This document shows, piece after piece, positions 1-7,124 of a stretch of DNA of 37,605 nucleotides. Below the pieces are notes generated by a model. It made no database searches. It was given only the letters and a program-made list of their open reading frames with translations, and was not told the origin of the DNA. Every line of letters starts with the position of its first letter. Position 1 is the first letter of the stretch. The stretch comes from Acidobacteriota bacterium (GTDB lineage: Bacteria; Acidobacteriota; UBA6911): NCBI GenBank assembly GCA_016933615.1, contig JAFGAO010000168.1:1-37605 (forward strand), written 5' to 3'. The position numbers and the translations under genes were made by a program.

Positions 1-2
1 TC

Positions 3-56
3 AAAAAGCAGATCGCCAAAACCCTGGTGAAGCGCGCGCTGCTGGCCGCCGTATAA
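3..56 (+). CDS. 3' end of an unidentified gene entering from the left
   Basis: Seventeen codons rich in Lys, Ala and Leu run from the window edge to a TAA stop. The composition resembles the basic helical C-terminus of a bacterial protein. A second frame is also open through this stretch, so the frame choice rests on composition and on the stop falling just before the repeat cluster. No family can be assigned from so short a piece. Confidence 0.35.
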   Translation, partial: KKQIAKTLVKRALLAAV

Positions 57-64
57 ATCGGATT

Positions 65-225
65 GGGCGAACCTTGTGTTCGCCCTTACTGGCGATAAGC
101 GAGGTTTCAGGGAAAAGGAAAAAGGGCGAACACAAGGTTCGCTTCCACGAATACCCGCCTCTGGAATGTAACGATTTCAGGTGCGCTGATTGAATGAGAA
201 AGAAGGGCGAACACAAGGTTCGCCC
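65..225. repeat. Cluster of three REP-like palindromic hairpins
   Basis: Three copies of the palindrome gggcgaac-N5-gttcgccc lie at 65-85 (one orientation), 124-142 (opposite orientation, last two bases of the arm changed) and 205-225 (opposite orientation, complete). Each complete copy can form an 8-bp stem with a 5-nt loop reading acaag or its complement. They fill the gap between the left-edge gene and the 3' end of the oxidoreductase gene, a typical place for REP-type elements. They may also act as a bidirectional transcription barrier; no T-tract makes them classic intrinsic terminators. Confidence 0.8.
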
Positions 226-253
226 CTACGGCATCCTCAGGTCCCATTTTCAA

Positions 254-2314
254 TTAACCTAATCTGTTCTTTTTTTGAAGGGTGTCCGCGATTTTCTTTA
301 ATCCCATTTCCTCCAGTGTTTCTCTTTTGGGCCAGCCGCTGGCGCTGTTCCAGCCTTCGAAATTATAGAACCTGGTCTTCCATTCCTCGAATTTCGACCG
401 GTCGAGAACCCTGCCCATACAGGCGCCGTAGGACCATTTTCCGTTCTCGTATACCGGAAGGTAGTAAGGGGAATCGGTCGGGACGTCGTAAACATATCCG
501 GCAAAGACTTCCATGTCCCGGTGCCTGCCCTGCAGCACCCATATGGAGCGGTCCATATTCCAAATCCTGCGGCCGATCTCCACCCCGTCGGTGAAACTGA
601 TGTCTGAGCCGGTAACGGCGTTTAGGAATTTAGGTTCGCCTTCCGGCGTGGCACCCGACATATCCGCGCTGTTCGGAGTGAAGAACAGGGGCCACACCCA
701 GTCGCAGTACAGGATGGATTGAATCCAGAATCGGGAATAATGCCTGTGCCAGGCGATGGTTTTGACCCTGTTTTCGGAGTAGATGCCCGTAGGCCCTTCA
801 CTGTAATCAAACATAAACGGGTCCCCGGTATAGGGCGCTACCTTGGAAGACAATATCTCCACGACTTTTTCCGCGGGCAGCACCGGTTCCGTGTCGGCCC
901 CGAACGTGATCCCGGGCATGTAGTGCACGGCGAAGCTTATGCCGTGCTCATTGATATCCCGTTCTCCCAGGATGGAGCCGTAGCCCCATTCCGGTTCGAG
1001 CCTGGGGTCGTTGTGTTGGTAATAGCCCCAGTTGGGCAGCGTCAGGAGCCCGCTGCCGGTATCCTCTTCATATCTGCCCCAAGCCTCGGCTGCCCGGGCG
1101 ACTCCGCCGCCGAGGGCTTCCCCTATATCCTGTCTGTTCGCGATCTTTCGCATCAGTGCGTGGACGAATTCCACTTTGCCGAAGAGCTCCATCGGCAGGT
1201 CGCTCTCGATTTTTTTCCCCCGTCCCAGCAGGCCTTTCTTGTGGAGGGCTTCAATATAGGCCAGCATCGGGCGCATCTGAAAAGCGTTCACGCCGTACTG
1301 CTGCACCAGATCGCAGGCTACCTTGCGGTCCTTGGGGGAGTCCTGGATGCCGATCGCCCAGATTGTGTCTTCGCAACTGGATTCATTGCTGATTGCGCCG
1401 GCCAGCCGCTGGCGGCAGGCTTTGGCGCAGCCGGCGCATGCCTGAGCCCGCGCCGGTTCAAAGGGAACCTGTTTATTCAGGAAATTATCATCGGCCGGAC
1501 TGTTGTTGACGGGAGAAAAAACAAAGGCATTCCGGGGCTCTTCCATTCTCGGATTATCCACGTCGTACTGGAATTTCCGGTACCAAAGCCGGGCATCCAT
1601 CAGGGATTTGGGATCGGCGATGTGCACGCTTCCCGTCCCGACGACACTGACGGCCTTCAGTTTCTTTGCGCCGAAGACCGCGCCGAAGCCTCCCTGTCCG
1701 GCGCCGTTGCCCGCGTCATGGATGAGGCAGGCAATCCTGGCCAGGCTCTCTCCCGCCTGCCCGATGCACAGTACGGCGGGCTTCTGGGTAGTGCAGCGCT
1801 CTCCGATGTCGGCCCATTCGCCGAATCTGGAGCCTGGATTGACCCGCCTCCAGATTTCCTCCTGGGTCTCCATGACGTCCAGGCCCCAGAGGGTTCGCGC
1901 GTTTTCGAAAGAAACCTTGTCGTCGGTAATCTGCACCCACACGGGGTCGTCGGAGGCTCCTTCTACAACGATGCCGTCCCACCCCGCGTATTTGAGCTGC
2001 GCGGAAAAGCGGCCGCCGAAGTTGCTGCGTGTAAACCATTCCACCGGGTATCCCTGCGGGCCCAGGCCCTGCACCTCGCACCTTCCCGCGGCCGAGGGAA
2101 CGACCACGCCCGAAAAGGGTCCGGTCATGATAGTCAACACATTCCTGGGATCGAGAGCGCTGAAAGGGAGCTGATCGCCTACAAGGTCCCAGAAGATTGC
2201 GGAACCGATGCCGTGGCCTCCGCCGAATTTCCGGTATGGTTCCGTGTCCAGCGTGCCTGTGGCCTTCCGGGTCAGGTTGATTCTTAATATTTTGCCCGTG
2301 TATCCGCCTGTCAT
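254..2314 (-). CDS. Aldehyde:ferredoxin oxidoreductase family protein (tungsten/molybdenum bis-pterin enzyme)
   Basis: The protein has 686 residues from the ATG at 2314. That start is preceded by a GGGGGG-rich ribosome binding site and yields the family's usual N-terminus (GYTGKILRINLT). AOR enzymes hold a W or Mo bis-pterin cofactor and a [4Fe-4S] cluster in the cytoplasm and interconvert aldehydes and carboxylates with ferredoxin; the BamB subunit of class II benzoyl-CoA reductase is a relative. A CxxCxxxC motif near residue 290 (ACAGCAKAC) and a Cys at about 537 (YCDW) are the likely cluster ligands. The C-terminus carries the family signature FYNFEGWN..SGWPKR. At 686 residues it is longer than the roughly 600-residue archaeal AOR. 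No ferredoxin or hydrogenase-like partner subunit is adjacent, so the substrate and complex cannot be predicted. Confidence 0.92.
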   Translation of the reverse strand: MTGGYTGKILRINLTRKATGTLDTEPYRKFGGGHGIGSAIFWDLVGDQLPFSALDPRNVLTIMTGPFSGVVVPSAAGRCEVQGLGPQGYPVEWFTRSNFGGRFSAQLKYAGWDGIVVEGASDDPVWVQITDDKVSFENARTLWGLDVMETQEEIWRRVNPGSRFGEWADIGERCTTQKPAVLCIGQAGESLARIACLIHDAGNGAGQGGFGAVFGAKKLKAVSVVGTGSVHIADPKSLMDARLWYRKFQYDVDNPRMEEPRNAFVFSPVNNSPADDNFLNKQVPFEPARAQACAGCAKACRQRLAGAISNESSCEDTIWAIGIQDSPKDRKVACDLVQQYGVNAFQMRPMLAYIEALHKKGLLGRGKKIESDLPMELFGKVEFVHALMRKIANRQDIGEALGGGVARAAEAWGRYEEDTGSGLLTLPNWGYYQHNDPRLEPEWGYGSILGERDINEHGISFAVHYMPGITFGADTEPVLPAEKVVEILSSKVAPYTGDPFMFDYSEGPTGIYSENRVKTIAWHRHYSRFWIQSILYCDWVWPLFFTPNSADMSGATPEGEPKFLNAVTGSDISFTDGVEIGRRIWNMDRSIWVLQGRHRDMEVFAGYVYDVPTDSPYYLPVYENGKWSYGACMGRVLDRSKFEEWKTRFYNFEGWNSASGWPKRETLEEMGLKKIADTLQKKNRLG

Positions 2315-2375
2315 TGGAGGTCCCCCCTGATCTGAGCTGTGATTCTTTCGAAGCGAAAAACTGTTACGGTCATGC

Positions 2376-2540
2376 ATCGGGGTCGGAATCGGGTTCGAGA
2401 TTTAAAAAACCGACCCCGATACCGAACCCCAAAAACTCATCCGCAGTCGCAGGATATTCCATCCGGCTTCGCTCTAGCCGAAGCGAAGCTTCGGCCCTGC
2501 TTCAGCCTTCGCCTTCGGCTTCGCCCGGAAACCGTGCCGA
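2376..2540. repeat. Inverted-repeat-rich intergenic DNA upstream of the oxidoreductase
   Basis: An 11-bp perfect inverted repeat, atcggggtcgg at 2376-2386 and ccgaccccgat at 2410-2420, interleaves with a second pair, gggttcg at 2391-2397 and cgaaccc at 2423-2429. Further on, gccgaagc-gaa-gcttcggc at 2477-2495 forms an 8-bp hairpin, followed by more cttcgg/cttcgc words to about 2530. The rest of the gap up to the leader peptide at 2793 shows no convincing gene. Confidence 0.6.
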
Positions 2541-2792
2541 TTCCGGAATTTAATTTCTGCCGTCGGACTATAGTATAGGAAAAGAAAACCCGGGCGCACC
2601 AGGGAATTTCAGCTTCACAAATGTTCCATCCCTCATCAGTACGGCCTTAAACAAATGCCGGTGCGCGCTTTTTTACTCTGGCCCTCTGCACTGCGAAGTT
2701 ATATATTTACCCATACAACCGCGGAACCAGGGGATTTCGACGGTTGCGTTTATAAATATAAATTAAGAGTTGCACAGGAAGAAAGAGACGGA

Positions 2793-2849
2793 ATGAGCCT
2801 GCTCGAGCGTGTCCATTATTATTACGGCTCCCATCGACCCGGTCCATGA
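2793..2849 (+). CDS. Tyrosine-rich leader peptide (attenuator)
   Basis: A short reading frame encodes MSLLERVHYYYGSHRPGP, with three consecutive Tyr codons (TAT TAT TAC). An AGGAAGAAAG purine-rich ribosome binding site lies upstream, and an intrinsic terminator begins about 40 nt after the stop. The arrangement matches transcription attenuation of amino-acid operons: ribosome stalling at scarce Tyr codons would alter RNA folding before the terminator. The genes just downstream are remnants of DAHP synthase, prephenate dehydrogenase and chorismate mutase, the pathway to tyrosine, which supports the reading. A GAGCC at 2795-2799 can pair with GGCTC at 2826-2830, enclosing the Tyr codons. GGGCT near 2850 could pair weakly with GGCCC in the terminator arm, but no strong antiterminator was found. 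Confidence 0.65.
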   Translation: MSLLERVHYYYGSHRPGP

Positions 2850-2889
2850 GGGCTCTGTCCGCACTTTCTTTTTTCAGGATACAGAAAGC

Positions 2890-2926
2890 AAAAACGGCCC
2901 GCCGGGATGATCGGCGGGCCGTTTTT
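2890..2926 (+). terminator. Intrinsic terminator / attenuator hairpin of the tyrosine leader
   Basis: The arms aaaaacggcccgccg (2890-2904) and cggcgggccgttttt (2912-2926) are perfectly complementary, giving a 15-bp stem with a 7-nt loop that ends in a T-run. It sits between the Tyr leader peptide and the DAHP synthase remnant, so it probably works as a conditional terminator. Confidence 0.9.
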
Positions 2927-2964
2927 ATTTAATCCTTTTGCAGCTCGGGTTAGGGAGAACATTC

Positions 2965-3327
2965 ATGATCATTATCTGTGAAGCCAAGGCGACGGAAGCC
3001 CAGGTCAAGGCGGTGGAGAATAAGATAAAGGAAGCGGGGCTTACGGTGCACCGTTCCGACGGCGTCGAGCATACCATCCTCGGCGTGGTCGGGGACCGCA
3101 ACCGGCTCGATATCGGCGCGGTTTCCATGATGCCGGGAGTCCGGGACGCCGTCATCGTTTCCACGCCCTACAAGCTCGCAAGCCGCGAGTTTCATCCGGA
3201 GGATTCCGTCGTGCGCGTCGGCGAGGAAAGACTGATCGGAGGACTGGAATGTGGCAGGGGATTCTGGAATCCAATAGGGACGGCATTGCCCGGGCGCTCC
3301 GCCGATTTCATCAAAGCCTTTCGTTGA
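2965..3327 (+). pseudogene. DAHP synthase N-terminal domain remnant (aroF/aroG-type, truncated)
   Basis: Translation from the ATG at 2965 (GGGAG ribosome binding site) starts MIIICEAK and contains VGDRNRLD and PYKLASREFHPEDSVVRVGEERLIGG. These are the ferredoxin-like regulatory domain and linker of type I-beta 3-deoxy-D-arabino-heptulosonate-7-phosphate synthases. The homology stops exactly where the catalytic barrel should begin (the usual next block is an AGPC-containing strand). About 27 unrelated residues follow before a stop at 3327. The barrel, roughly 250 residues, is absent. The following DNA, in another frame, encodes the tail of prephenate dehydrogenase, so a deletion near 3241-3248 appears to have joined two genes of one operon. 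If translated, the product could not catalyse the first shikimate step; an assembly error remains possible. Confidence 0.75.
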
Positions 3328-3743
3328 TAAGCGGCCTGGTTTCGGATCAGGGGGTGGCTCTCGCCTGGGAACGGGCTGCGGTCCGGCGTCGGAAGATGGA
3401 GCCCGAGAGCTTGCCCAAGCCGCGCAAGCGGGATCTGCGCGGCATGATCGACGAGTACGACCTGCAGATTTTATCGGCCCTCGCCCGCCGGATCGAAGCG
3501 GCCCGCCGGATCGGGGAAATAAAGAGGCGCCAATCGGCGCCGGTTGCGGACCCCGACCGGGAGAAACGGATGCTGAAGCGGAGGGAGGATTGGGCGAAGT
3601 CCCTGAATCTGCCCCCGGATTTTGTCGAGGAACTGTTCGCCGTCATCCTCAAGCACAGCACCCGGATTCAGGCGGAGACGGAAAGGAAAGCTCCCTTAGT
3701 TTCTTCAAAAATCACGGAGATAAATGAGATGCCGATTGAATAG
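3249..3743 (+). pseudogene. Truncated prephenate dehydrogenase-chorismate mutase fusion (C-terminal part, mutase domain intact)
   Basis: The frame begins with MWQGILESNRDGIARALRRF, which resembles the C-terminal helix of prephenate dehydrogenases, and runs without a stop into an AroQ-type chorismate mutase domain. The mutase domain (about residues 60-155) keeps the residues known from the E. coli enzyme: Arg in DLRGMIDEYD, Arg in LARRIEAARR, Lys in GEIKRR, the DPDREKRM stretch, and Ser and Gln in HSTRIQ. The dehydrogenase NAD domain is missing, its place taken by the DAHP synthase remnant one frame off. An internal ATG at 3396 could still give a stand-alone mutase of 115 residues, though its ribosome binding site is weak. 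The 3' end overlaps the opposing DnaJ-PilZ gene by 76 nt. Confidence 0.7.
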
Positions 3744-4363
3744 TTTTTCTCTCCTTTCTCGTCCACCTGCTTCTGATTGGTGACCACCGCGCATGCCTTG
3801 AGCAGGGGGGCGGTTATTTTCAGGACCGTGCCGCTGCCGAGGTTTTCACGGCACAGAAAACGCATACCCTTCGGGGAAAGGTCGATCATGGTTCCCTTTT
3901 TCGGGGTTTCCGGCCATTCGCAAGAATAGGCGATGGGATCGTTCTTTTTCATGCGTGCTATGGTGCGGCGCCTTTCGCGATCGAGGTCCGGCTGCCGGAA
4001 GGAGGGCAACGGCGAACCGCAGACGGGACAGATTTTGACTTCCGCGGATTTCGGGATTGCGAGCGGCTTCCTGCAGAAAGGGCAGCAGGCGGCTTCCGTA
4101 GAGCCCGGATCCGGCTTGGGTGGGGAGGAATCGGCCCTCTGGAAACGGTGCGCCCGGATTTTTTCGTCGTAGGCTGCCCTGCGCCTGGGGTCGCTCAATG
4201 TTTCGTAGGCTTCATTCAGGATTGAAGCTTCGGATGCGGACCCTCCCAGGTCCGGGTGGATCTTCAGTTCGCGCATCATGGTGCGGTAGCTGGCCCGGAT
4301 GATTTCCACCGGCGCATCGGGCTGGACTTTTAAAATGCGGTAATAATTTCTTCTGTTTTTCAT
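3668..4363 (-). CDS. DnaJ-domain / zinc-ribbon / PilZ protein
   Basis: The protein has 231 residues from the ATG at 4363, preferred over the one at 4387 because an AGG-containing site lies before it and the J domain starts at once. Residues 1-65 form a J domain (YYRILKV...KIHPDLGG...LNEAYETLSDPRRRAAYD) with the HPD motif that stimulates DnaK ATPase. Residues 90-125 hold two CxxC pairs (CPFC and CPVC), a zinc ribbon. The C-terminal part has RTIAR and DLSPKG, matching the RxxxR and DxSxxG signatures of PilZ, the cyclic-di-GMP receptor domain. I infer a cytoplasmic adaptor linking cyclic-di-GMP to chaperone recruitment; no target is evident nearby. Its 3' end overlaps the convergent chorismate mutase reading frame. 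Confidence 0.8.
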   Translation of the reverse strand: MKNRRNYYRILKVQPDAPVEIIRASYRTMMRELKIHPDLGGSASEASILNEAYETLSDPRRRAAYDEKIRAHRFQRADSSPPKPDPGSTEAACCPFCRKPLAIPKSAEVKICPVCGSPLPSFRQPDLDRERRRTIARMKKNDPIAYSCEWPETPKKGTMIDLSPKGMRFLCRENLGSGTVLKITAPLLKACAVVTNQKQVDEKGEKNYSIGISFISVIFEETKGAFLSVSA

Positions 4364-4649
4364 GATACCTATTGCATCAACGCGCATATTTTATGTCGGC
4401 GGGCTTCGATAGTCACCCGGATTCTGTTCTCAATTTTGAGCCGGAAAGCGCACATTGTGCCTCCTCTGCAGGCATCTTTTGATTCCTTGGCGTGCGGCGC
4501 CGCCGGGCTTTATTGGAATCATTGCCTTTACGGCGAGGATTGTCTTGCATTATTTTATTGGTAATCCGGTCGATGTCGGGCATCGATCCGGCGGCGTTCC
4601 CGCAGGATCCCCGATACCGCCGGACCGCATTCGAGCGGGAGGAGGCGCT

Positions 4650-5633
4650 ATGGAAAAACGTAAATTGGGTCTGAGGGTGCAAGTTTCTGCGATAGGCCTG
4701 GGTTGTATGGGGATGTCGGATTTCTACGGTTCGGCCGACGGCTCCGAATCCATGGCGACCATTCATCGCGCCATCGATCTGGGTGTTGATTTTCTGGATA
4801 CGGCCGACATATACGGCATGGGCCGCAATGAAGAGCTTGTCGGGCGCGCCGTTTCCGGGAGGCGGGACAGGGTTTTTCTGGCTACGAAATTCGGCAACGT
4901 CCGGAATTCCAGGGGCGATTTCGTGGGCGTCAACGGCCGCCCCGAATACGTGCGCGCATCGTGCGACGCGAGTCTCGGGCGGCTCGGGGTCGAAACCATC
5001 GACCTCTATTACCAGCACCGGGTGGATCCGCATACCCCGATCGAGGATACGGTCGGGGCCATGGCCGAACTTGTCCGCGCGGGCAAGGTGCGCTACCTGG
5101 GTTTGTCCGAAGCGGCACCGGACACACTGCGCCGGGCCTGCGCCGTTCACCCGATCCTGGCCCTGCAGACGGAATATTCGCTCTGGAGCCGCGATCCCGA
5201 AATCGGGATCCTCAATACCTGCAAGGAGCTGGATGTCGGCTTCGTGGCCTACAGCCCGCTGGGGCGCGGTTTCCTGACGGGCCGTTTTAAAAATAACGAA
5301 GATCTGGCTCCGGACGACTGGAGGCGCCGCCACCCCCGCTTCATGGGGGAAAATTTCCGGCACAACCTGCACCTGGTCGAGGCCGTCCGCTACATGGCCG
5401 AGGAAAAAGGCTGCACACCGGCGCAGCTGGCCCTCGCCTGGGTCCTGGCTCAAAGGGAGGACATCGTGCCGATCCCGGGAACCTGCCGCAGCCGGCACCT
5501 GGAAGAAAACCTGGATGCGTGCCGGATCCGCTTCACTCCGACCGAACTGCGCCGCCTTGAGGAGGCGTTCCCCCTAGGGGCCGCATCCGGCGACCGCTAC
5601 AACGCCCAGGGCATGCAGGCGGTCCATATATAA
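4650..5633 (+). CDS. Aldo/keto reductase
   Basis: The protein has 327 residues from the ATG at 4650, which follows a GGGAGGAGG ribosome binding site; further in-frame DNA upstream is non-family sequence. It is a TIM-barrel NADPH-dependent reductase of the Tas/YajO-like AKR group. The catalytic tetrad is visible: Asp in LDTADIYG, Tyr in the same motif, Lys in FLATKFG and His in LYYQHRVD. The cofactor-binding end carries [15 protein letters not shown]. Substrates of this group are diverse carbonyl compounds and cannot be deduced. The MATE transporter gene starts 13 nt after its stop, so the two probably form one transcript. Confidence 0.93.
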   Translation: MEKRKLGLRVQVSAIGLGCMGMSDFYGSADGSESMATIHRAIDLGVDFLDTADIYGMGRNEELVGRAVSGRRDRVFLATKFGNVRNSRGDFVGVNGRPEYVRASCDASLGRLGVETIDLYYQHRVDPHTPIEDTVGAMAELVRAGKVRYLGLSEAAPDTLRRACAVHPILALQTEYSLWSRDPEIGILNTCKELDVGFVAYSPLGRGFLTGRFKNNEDLAPDDWRRRHPRFMGENFRHNLHLVEAVRYMAEEKGCTPAQLALAWVLAQREDIVPIPGTCRSRHLEENLDACRIRFTPTELRRLEEAFPLGAASGDRYNAQGMQAVHI

Positions 5634-5646
5634 AAGGAGCGCAGCC

Positions 5647-7056
5647 ATTCCCGCCGAAAGAAAAGAAACCGCAGGCGTAAAAATCCTGCTCGGCGATCCC
5701 AAAAAAGCGATCATCCGGCTGTCGATCCCGATGGTCGTGGCAATGTCCTTTCAGACCCTCTACAACCTGGCGGATGCCGTCTGGGTTTCGGGCAGGGGTC
5801 CGGACTCCCTGTCGGCCGTGGGTTTCACCTTTCCGTTTTTCTTCCTGGCAAATGCGCTGGCCAACGGAATAGGCATCGGCGGCGGGGCGGCGATCTCCCG
5901 CAGAATCGGGGCCGGCGATAAGGCCGGGACCGACAAAGTCGCCGCCCACAGCGTCATTTCCAGCCTGATCCTCGGGGGGATTACCTGCGTCGTCATGTGG
6001 ATTCTGCTTCCCGCCCTGATGGAATTCATGGGCGCGACCGGAAACGCCCTGCGCCTTTCCATAACGTATTCCAGGATCATTTTCCTCGGGAGCCTGTTTC
6101 TTTTCTTCAACGCCCTCGCGGTTTCCCTGCTGAGAAGCGAAGGGGATGCGAAACGCGCGATGGTTGCCATGGCGCTCGGAGGAGTCGCCAATATCATACT
6201 TGATCCCGTTCTGATTTATGGCCTGGACCTGGGCGTAGCCGGGGCCGCTATCGCGACCGTTCTCTCGATGTTTCTGACGACGTTGCCTGCATTTTACTGG
6301 CTCTTTGTGCAGAAAAAGACATTTGTAACTTTCCGCTTCCGGGGATTTCGCTTCGACCGCAATATTCTCTACGATATCGGCAGAGTGGGGCTTCCCGCGT
6401 CCGTTTCGCAGATGTCCATGTCTCTGATGACGTTTCTGCTGACGACGATCATTGCCCGTGTCGGAGGGAGCATAGGCGTGGCGGTGTATACGAGCGGCTG
6501 GCGCATTGTCTCCATCGCCACCCTTCCGATGCTTGGGGTGGCCAGCGCCGTTACCTCCGTGACGGGGGCCGCCTTCGGGGCGTCGGATTTCAGGAAAGCC
6601 GCGACCGCCTATTTTTTCGCTCTCAGGACCGGAGTCGCGGTGGAGCTGGTTCTGGCCCTGGCGGTCCTTATTTTCGCCCCACAGATCACGTGGATTTTCA
6701 CCTGGTCCGAAGAGTCCAGTGTGCTGGTCCCGGAACTGGAGAAATTCCTTCGCATCGCCTGGGTGCTCCTTCCGACGGTGCCCTTCGGCATGCTCTCCTC
6801 GGGGCTTTTCCAGGGCACGGGGAAGGGCGTCTTCGCGCTGGCGGCTACCCTGATACGGACGATCGTGTTCACGGTCCCTTTCGCATGGCTTTTCGGGGTT
6901 CGCCTGGAATGGGGACTGCAGGGGGTCTGGATCGGCATAGTCGCCGCAGGGCTTGCATACATCCCTGTCGTCTTCGGCTGGGCGTGCCGCTACCTCAAAT
7001 CCCTTGTGCTCCAGGAATCCATCGGTGCTAAACTCGAAAAATCCGTTCCGACATAA
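5647..7056 (+). CDS. MATE family multidrug/cation antiporter with a probable ATT start codon
   Basis: This is a cytoplasmic-membrane exporter of about 470 residues with twelve predicted hydrophobic segments, typical of MATE proteins that expel drugs or metabolites using Na+ or H+ gradients. The N-terminal block IPAERKETAG...LLGDPKKAIIRLSIP and then QTLYNLADAVWVSG match family patterns. Between the in-frame stop at 5575 and the ATG at 5731 there is no ATG, GTG or TTG. Starting at 5731 would remove the first half of helix 1. An AAAAGGAG site at 5632-5639 lies 7 nt before ATT at 5647, which is in frame, so ATT is the best start. A substitution or sequencing error of ATG is an alternative. It follows the aldo/keto reductase gene at 13 nt. 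Confidence 0.88.
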   Translation: MPAERKETAGVKILLGDPKKAIIRLSIPMVVAMSFQTLYNLADAVWVSGRGPDSLSAVGFTFPFFFLANALANGIGIGGGAAISRRIGAGDKAGTDKVAAHSVISSLILGGITCVVMWILLPALMEFMGATGNALRLSITYSRIIFLGSLFLFFNALAVSLLRSEGDAKRAMVAMALGGVANIILDPVLIYGLDLGVAGAAIATVLSMFLTTLPAFYWLFVQKKTFVTFRFRGFRFDRNILYDIGRVGLPASVSQMSMSLMTFLLTTIIARVGGSIGVAVYTSGWRIVSIATLPMLGVASAVTSVTGAAFGASDFRKAATAYFFALRTGVAVELVLALAVLIFAPQITWIFTWSEESSVLVPELEKFLRIAWVLLPTVPFGMLSSGLFQGTGKGVFALAATLIRTIVFTVPFAWLFGVRLEWGLQGVWIGIVAAGLAYIPVVFGWACRYLKSLVLQESIGAKLEKSVPT

Positions 7057-7124
7057 CGGGAGCGTTTCGGGACTTTGGATCCGGAATTTCGATGCCGGTA
7101 TCGGGGCGCGGAAGGGCTGAAGAA

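Noticed and set aside
719-2287. A 522-codon open frame on the plus strand opposite the AOR gene
   Set aside because: It has no recognisable domain, no ribosome binding site and mirrors a well-conserved oxidoreductase; high GC makes long antisense frames common here.
2655-2849. A 64-codon protein starting at 2655 in the same frame as the Tyr leader
   Set aside because: The purine-rich ribosome binding site lies just before 2793, and the first 46 codons have no protein-like features; the short leader fits attenuation better.
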